DNA from: Chloroflexota bacterium
Lineage (GTDB): Bacteria > Chloroflexota > UBA6077 > CF-72
Assembly (NCBI GenBank): GCA_019242065.1
Contig: JAFAWJ010000843.1
Span: 1-8,362 of the forward strand
Reading direction: 5' to 3'
Length of the DNA stretch: 8,362 nucleotides
Shown: one piece after another, positions 5,550 through 8,362 of the stretch
Numbering within the stretch: the first letter of the stretch is position 1
How the letters are laid out: every line of letters starts with the position of its first letter
Notes under the pieces: generated by a model
What the model was told of the DNA's origin: nothing
The model's database searches: none
What the model saw: only the letters and a program-made list of their open reading frames with translations
Made by a program: the position numbers and the translations under genes

Positions 5550-5915
5550 ATGACCACGATCACGTTGACCAGTTCGGAATCACGGCACGCGAAGGCACTC
5601 GCCCTCCTGACCAGCCGCGGTCAGTGGATTCGCTCCATGACGTTGCGCGACGGCCGCGCGGTGATCGGCATCCCGAGCCAGACGCGCCGCGGCGTGGTGC
5701 ACCTGGTTGCGCCTGATGGTTCGGCCTGCAGCTGTCACGACTACGTCCGTCGTCAGCAGGCCTGCAAGCACGCGCTCGCCGTCAGGCTGGATCGCATCAG
5801 CCGCGGCGCTGTGGCGGTGCAGCCGGCGAGTGTGGTCATCGATGGTCTAAGTGCCGTCGTCCGCGCGCGTGCTCAGCGGTACGACGACATCTTCAAGCGG
5901 TTCGAGGGGAACTAA
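5550..5915 (+). CDS. SWIM zinc-finger protein
   Basis: This is a 121-residue protein with the zinc ligands C60, C62, C72 and H74 in the SWIM pattern CxCx(n)CxH (ACSCHDY, then QACKHALAV). The region before it (residues 28-56: TLRDGRAVIGIPSQTRRGVV) is the strand-rich lead-in usual for this domain. SWIM domains bind DNA or partner proteins and occur in recombination-linked and mobile-element proteins. The C-terminal 40 residues end in a charged helix (RAQRYDDIFKRFEG). It is the first gene after the rightward promoter and has a good ribosome site (AGGTGG). As it is small and stands alone, it probably serves as a DNA-binding or adaptor protein of the element; the exact target is unknown. Confidence 0.75.
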   Translation: MTTITLTSSESRHAKALALLTSRGQWIRSMTLRDGRAVIGIPSQTRRGVVHLVAPDGSACSCHDYVRRQQACKHALAVRLDRISRGAVAVQPASVVIDGLSAVVRARAQRYDDIFKRFEGN

Positions 5916-5918
5916 CCA

Positions 5919-6122
5919 ATGGCAATTCAGGCACGAAGTGAGTGGCCGACGTTCATCGTTGCGAGCCAGACCGTCTACTGCGTAGCGGCACCCTCAGCTG
6001 AGCGGGCGTTGCAGTGGTTCGCGGATGCGACGGACATTGACCTCGACGTCATAACTGTCGACTTTGGCCGTGTCGAGGTAATCGATCAGATGCCAGCCAC
6101 GCCATCGGGTTTGGAGGACTAA
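5919..6122 (+). CDS. Small acidic protein of unknown function
   Basis: This 67-residue protein starts three bases after the SWIM gene stop, with GAGGGG nine bases before the ATG. It is acidic toward the C-terminus and shows an alternating pattern (FIVASQTVYCVAA, then SAERALQWFADAT, then LDVITVDFGRVEVID) that suggests a strand-helix-strand fold. No known motif is visible. It lies between two operon genes and is followed by the next gene after only five bases, which supports its being real. Confidence 0.6.
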   Translation: MAIQARSEWPTFIVASQTVYCVAAPSAERALQWFADATDIDLDVITVDFGRVEVIDQMPATPSGLED

Positions 6123-6127
6123 GCGGG

Positions 6128-6514
6128 ATGGCCAGCAAGCAACTCGTGACGCTCAGTGGCGCTGTCGAGCAGATCAACGCCAAAGGCACGAGCATCAAGC
6201 TGCTCGGTGAATGGCTGAACGTCAGCCAGTACCACCCAATCGCGCCGATGCCCACGCCAGGCGAGCTCGTCGAAGCCCAGGTCGAGCAAACCGACAAAGG
6301 CGCGTGGATCAATTCGCTGCGCATCATCGGCGCCAGTTCGGCGCAAGCCTCGGCAAACGATCGAACTGCCATACGCCTCGCGGCGCTTCAGGCTGCAGCC
6401 GTTTTCTGTGGCCACAAAGCGACCATGGTCGAGAACGTCGGCACCGCGGAAGTCCTGCGCGTCGCCGAGGCCTTCGAAGCGTGGGCCCTGAAAGGCGGTG
6501 ATGCCGATCGCTGA
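6128..6514 (+). CDS. OB-fold-like small protein, possible ssDNA binder
   Basis: This is a 128-residue protein. The first 65 residues show alternating strands (LVTLSGAVEQINAKGTSIKL, then LVEAQVEQTDKGAWINSLRI) like an OB-fold. The last 55 are helical (RTAIRLAALQAAAVFCG, then TAEVLRVAEAFEAWAL), a tail I associate with phage and plasmid nucleic-acid-binding proteins. GGAGG lies ten bases before the ATG, inside the end of the preceding gene. If the fold is right, it may protect single strands during element replication or recombination. This is fold-level inference; the fine sequence matches no named family that I can recall. Confidence 0.6.
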   Translation: MASKQLVTLSGAVEQINAKGTSIKLLGEWLNVSQYHPIAPMPTPGELVEAQVEQTDKGAWINSLRIIGASSAQASANDRTAIRLAALQAAAVFCGHKATMVENVGTAEVLRVAEAFEAWALKGGDADR

Positions 6515-6540
6515 CGCGCGCACTTGGCTTGACGCCACGA

Positions 6541-6569
6541 CGGCCGCAGTGTCTCTACCACCGCGGCCG
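6541..6569. repeat. Inverted repeat CGGCCGC/GCGGCCG in the 6515-6595 gap
   Basis: A 7-bp perfect stem (6541-6547 with 6563-6569) encloses 15 bases, between the OB-fold-like gene and the next one. It has no T-run. It may slow or attenuate transcription within the operon. Nothing else was seen in this 81-bp gap apart from a GGGGGA ribosome site near its end. Confidence 0.35.
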
Positions 6570-6595
6570 CCATTCGCACCACCCTCGGGGGACTG

Positions 6596-6883
6596 ATGCA
6601 CCAGGAGTCTAAATCTGCGGCTGCGACCGCACTTGAGCGCTACTTCGACTCACCCGCCAATTACGCACATGCTTTGAGCGTCGCCGACCTAGTCCTCGAC
6701 CGCTTGCCGAATGGTGAGCTTGCGTGGCTGCGGGCCGAGCCTCCGACCAATGAGGTTCGCTACGTCCTGACCGAGGACGGCTGTCGCGCACTCGACGAGG
6801 ACTGCCGCGCCCGGGCTCTGGCAGCCCTGTTCGGCCAGCCGTGGCCCACAGTGGCCGAGGCCTGCCGAGACGAGGTGGCCTGA
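6596..6883 (+). CDS. Small protein of unknown function
   Basis: This is a 95-residue protein with GGGGGA just before its ATG. It is acidic and mostly helical, with a short strand-like stretch in the middle (GELAWLRAEPP, then EVRYVLTEDGCRALDEDC). The YVLTEDG.RAL pattern recalls the end of a winged-helix wing and its following helix, but the rest is too short to call. Its TGA overlaps the ATG of the next gene (TGATG), so the two are translated together. No function is proposed. Confidence 0.55.
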   Translation: MHQESKSAAATALERYFDSPANYAHALSVADLVLDRLPNGELAWLRAEPPTNEVRYVLTEDGCRALDEDCRARALAALFGQPWPTVAEACRDEVA

Positions 6884-7191
6884 TGGCTGCCCCCGATGGC
6901 GCCAACATCGGTCGTCTGATCGAGGCGGCGGTCACCGCGGCGATGGATGCACACATGGCCCAGTGCCATGCCCCCAGTCCCCGGTACGACCACGACGAAC
7001 CACCCGCCGGTGCCATCGGCAGGGTCACCCGCTACGTGCATGACGTTGCGCGCGAGGCCGCGCTCGCGGCCATTGCCAATCACGAGGCGCGCTGCCATGA
7101 GCTGCGCGACCCGCGCTGCCCAGACTGCCACCAGCCACTGCTGGTGGTGTCACCTGCCTGCTATCGCGTGCATTGGACGACGGACTGGTGA
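6883..7191 (+). CDS. Small Cys/His-rich protein with an internal duplication
   Basis: This is a 102-residue protein starting at the ATG of a TGATG overlap, with GAGGTGG ahead of it. Two stretches resemble each other: EAAVTAAMDAHMAQCH (residues 14-29) and EAALAAIANHEARCH (58-72). Both end in Cys-His. C79 and C82 (CPDC) and C93 follow, so a small zinc site is likely near the C-terminus, perhaps with C71 or H72. The frame also has an earlier ATG at 6841, but it lies inside the preceding gene and is unlikely. The sigma factor follows 55 bp later. The role is unknown. Confidence 0.6.
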   Translation: MAAPDGANIGRLIEAAVTAAMDAHMAQCHAPSPRYDHDEPPAGAIGRVTRYVHDVAREAALAAIANHEARCHELRDPRCPDCHQPLLVVSPACYRVHWTTDW

Positions 7192-7246
7192 CCGCCGGTC
7201 TGACCCCACGCGAGTGTGGCCGGCCGCTTCACGCCGAGGCCGCAGC

Positions 7247-7774
7247 GTGACGGATCATCGGCCACCGCTCGATTTCGAGAACCTGTATCGGGCGTACTTC
7301 AGGCGCGTACTTGCGCTGCTCATTAAGTACGCGCCGAGCGAGGCTGAGGACCTGGCCTCCGATGTCTTCATGCGCACGTGGGAACGCTGGGCACGCCTGA
7401 CATGGACAGCCGAAGCTGAGCAAGGCGCCTATCTGTTCCGCGCCGCGCGCAACCTGCTCATTAATCGCCACCGCAGACTGAACGGCGCGGAGTTCGTCGA
7501 GGATCCCGACACCATGCTGGGACAAATGGTTGCCGGTGATGCACCCGACCTTATCGAGCGCGCATTCATGCGTGAGCTCCTGCGCGTCCTGACACCACGT
7601 CAAGTGCAGGTTCTTGATCTCCACGTCGTTCGCGGATTTACCCACGCCGAAGTTGGGCGCCGGCTCGGCGTGAAGCGCGACAGCGTGACAAAGATCCAGC
7701 GTCGCGCGCTGCGGCATATGCAGAAATACGCGTTGTCTGACCCGATGGCGAGCAACTTTGTGTCCCGCGCGTAA
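7247..7774 (+). CDS. ECF-type RNA polymerase sigma factor
   Basis: This is a 175-residue protein. Region 2 spans about residues 9-78 (FENLYRAYFRRVLALL, then SEAEDLASDVFMRTWERW, then AYLFRAARNLLINRHRR). Region 4 spans about 113-160 (LTPRQVQVLDLHVVRGFTH, then EVGRRLGVKRDSVTKIQRRA). The two-region layout and length are those of ECF sigma factors, which direct RNA polymerase to special promoters. I chose the GTG at 7247 with GAGG seven bases before it. The frame extends further upstream but would overlap the preceding gene. No anti-sigma factor is recognised next to it, although a membrane segment begins 500 bp downstream. On a mobile element such a factor could switch on later genes. That target is inferred. 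Confidence 0.9.
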   Translation: MTDHRPPLDFENLYRAYFRRVLALLIKYAPSEAEDLASDVFMRTWERWARLTWTAEAEQGAYLFRAARNLLINRHRRLNGAEFVEDPDTMLGQMVAGDAPDLIERAFMRELLRVLTPRQVQVLDLHVVRGFTHAEVGRRLGVKRDSVTKIQRRALRHMQKYALSDPMASNFVSRA

Positions 7775-7787
7775 TTGCGATGTCCGA

Positions 7788-7811
7788 GTGGACTGTTTCT
7801 GGACAGTCCAC
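7788..7811. repeat. Inverted repeat GTGGACTGT/ACAGTCCAC after the sigma gene
   Basis: 9-bp perfect arms (7788-7796 and 7803-7811) enclose 6 bases. The repeat lies 13 bp after the sigma stop and at the start of the HTH gene. Within it, TGGACAGTCCA (7800-7810) is itself a palindrome around one base. It is the first of many TGGAC/GTCCA copies in the next 340 bp. It may act as a transcript-end hairpin, a regulator site or both. Confidence 0.6.
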
Positions 7812-8150
7812 CCTTGGACCCATGGACCGACCACGTCTGTCCCGCTGTCCGTCGCCGATGCTGCCAAGCACGCGCACTGCTCGACGAAAACAATCCGTCG
7901 CTGGCTCACGTCAGGCCGATTGCAAGCCTCGCGTGGGCCCGACGGTGCATGGGTCATCGACCAGGCCGACCTTGAGCGCGCCATTGCGACCCCTGGACCG
8001 TCTACAGACAGTCCAACGTTGGCAACTGGACGTCGAATGGACATGACCATCGTCCAGGAGCTGCTTGACCGCCTCGAACGCCAGGCCGAGAGGCTTGGAC
8101 AACAACTGGACGCCGAGCTGGTGTCCACGCGCGCGCCTCGCCGACACTGA
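7788..8150 (+). CDS. HTH / coiled-coil DNA-binding protein, N-terminal part (frame broken near the end)
   Basis: This is a 120-residue frame from a GTG at 7788. Residues about 19-66 form an excisionase/MerR-like HTH (PLSVADAAKHAHCSTKTIRR, then WLTSGRLQASRG, then AWVIDQADLERAI). Residues 87-112 are a heptad coiled coil (IVQELLDRLERQAERLGQQL). The protein then ends abruptly in STRAPRRH, while a continuing coil and a typical Trp-rich tail sit in the next frame. The N-terminal WTVHPWTHGP is encoded by TGGAC/GTCCA repeats. The start is uncertain: an ATG at 7780 (another frame) and a TTG at 7758 (overlapping the sigma gene) are alternatives, and none has a good Shine-Dalgarno. Proteins of this type bind DNA and can oligomerise through the coil; the role here is unknown. 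Confidence 0.65.
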   Translation: MDCFWTVHPWTHGPTTSVPLSVADAAKHAHCSTKTIRRWLTSGRLQASRGPDGAWVIDQADLERAIATPGPSTDSPTLATGRRMDMTIVQELLDRLERQAERLGQQLDAELVSTRAPRRH

Positions 8151-8286
8151 GAGCCGACTACTCGTGCTTGAGGCGCCCAAGCCGGAAGTGCCTGAGATCG
8201 CTCTACAACGCGATTCTGACGGGATGGGGCTGGAAACGTCGCGCAGGGCGCCAGCACGCCCTTGGTGGGGTTTTTGGCGAGACTGA
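8137..8286 (+). pseudogene. Frame-displaced C-terminus of the HTH/coiled-coil gene
   Basis: In the +1 frame relative to the HTH gene, codons from 8137 read LADTESRLLVLEAPKPEVPE and end, after an acidic linker, in RPWWGFWRD and a TGA at 8284-8286. This continues the coiled coil and gives the Trp-rich basic end I know from related HTH proteins (WWRRLF-type ends). The joint lies in CGCGCGCGCC (8128-8137). An extra base or two missing bases there would explain the split, as would a sequencing error or programmed +1 shift. Confidence 0.6.
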
Positions 8287-8362
8287 CAGGGATTGCTCTC
8301 GCGCTGATGGTGGCGGCCGTCTATCTAAAGCGACGGATCGCCGCTCCGGAAGCGTCACCAGC
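8274..8362 (+). CDS. Start of a small membrane protein, cut by the right edge
   Basis: The frame is open to the window edge from a TTG at 8274 (GTG at 8265 possible), overlapping the previous stop. After LARLTG comes a single hydrophobic stretch (IALALMVAAVYL) followed by KRR, the pattern of a transmembrane helix with a positive cytoplasmic edge. GGTGGGG lies just before. Too little is visible to name it. An anti-sigma or holin-like role cannot be judged. Confidence 0.4.
   Translation, partial: MARLTGIALALMVAAVYLKRRIAAPEASP

Noticed and set aside
6947..7246. Upstream extension of the sigma factor frame
   Set aside because: It would overlap the preceding small gene in another frame, and the extra residues are Thr/Arg/Pro-rich noise. 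The GTG at 7247 with GAGG before it fits the family start.
7780..8046. Frame from ATG 7780 (MSEWTVSGQSTLGP...) as the true HTH gene start
   Set aside because: The start lies attractively close to the sigma stop, but its frame does not carry the HTH domain, so it would need another frameshift; the repeats give similar motifs in every frame.
7229..8257. Long minus-strand frame (342 codons)
   Set aside because: It is antisense to the sigma factor and the HTH gene, both of which carry clear domain motifs; its composition is Cys/Arg/Ser-rich and patternless.

Overview
The window is GC-rich bacterial DNA with short, tightly packed genes. There is no rRNA, tRNA, ribosomal-protein or metabolic gene. 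It reads as part of an integrated element, plasmid or prophage. The host is a high-GC bacterium. The repeat-bearing HTH gene at the right end recalls proteins I associate with Chloroflexota or Actinomycetota, but that assignment is weak.

Layout: a control region at about 5435-5549 separates two divergent gene sets. Leftward (minus strand) lie an XRE repressor-like gene, a small unknown gene, a long HTH/zinc-knuckle protein, a DNA methyltransferase with an N-terminal HTH-like domain, a small MerR/excisionase-type HTH protein, and a DUF3987 helicase/primase-like ATPase that runs off the left edge. Rightward (plus strand) lie a SWIM zinc-finger protein, three small unknown genes (one OB-fold-like), a small Cys-rich protein with an internal duplication, an ECF-type sigma factor, a HTH/coiled-coil protein whose C-terminus is displaced into another frame, and the start of a membrane protein cut by the right edge.

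How the parts may work together (inference): the XRE protein probably binds the TAGTAGA palindromes between the divergent promoters and decides between the two sets, as in phage or ICE switches. The leftward set carries replication (DUF3987) and DNA modification. The rightward set ends in its own sigma factor, which could drive a later set of genes.

The least explained structure is on the leftward strand between 3270 and 3740. A block of three hairpins, two of them with perfect 14 and 16 bp stems, lies immediately before a strong Shine-Dalgarno. That Shine-Dalgarno leads into the methyltransferase frame, which has no ATG, GTG or TTG at its natural start, only ACG. Inside the methyltransferase gene, where the HTH part meets the enzyme part, is a perfect 30-bp palindrome. 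The right end has a second oddity: 13 copies of TGGAC/GTCCA within about 340 bp of the HTH gene. No CRISPR array, IS element or attachment site was seen. The gene-free gaps are all below about 220 bp.
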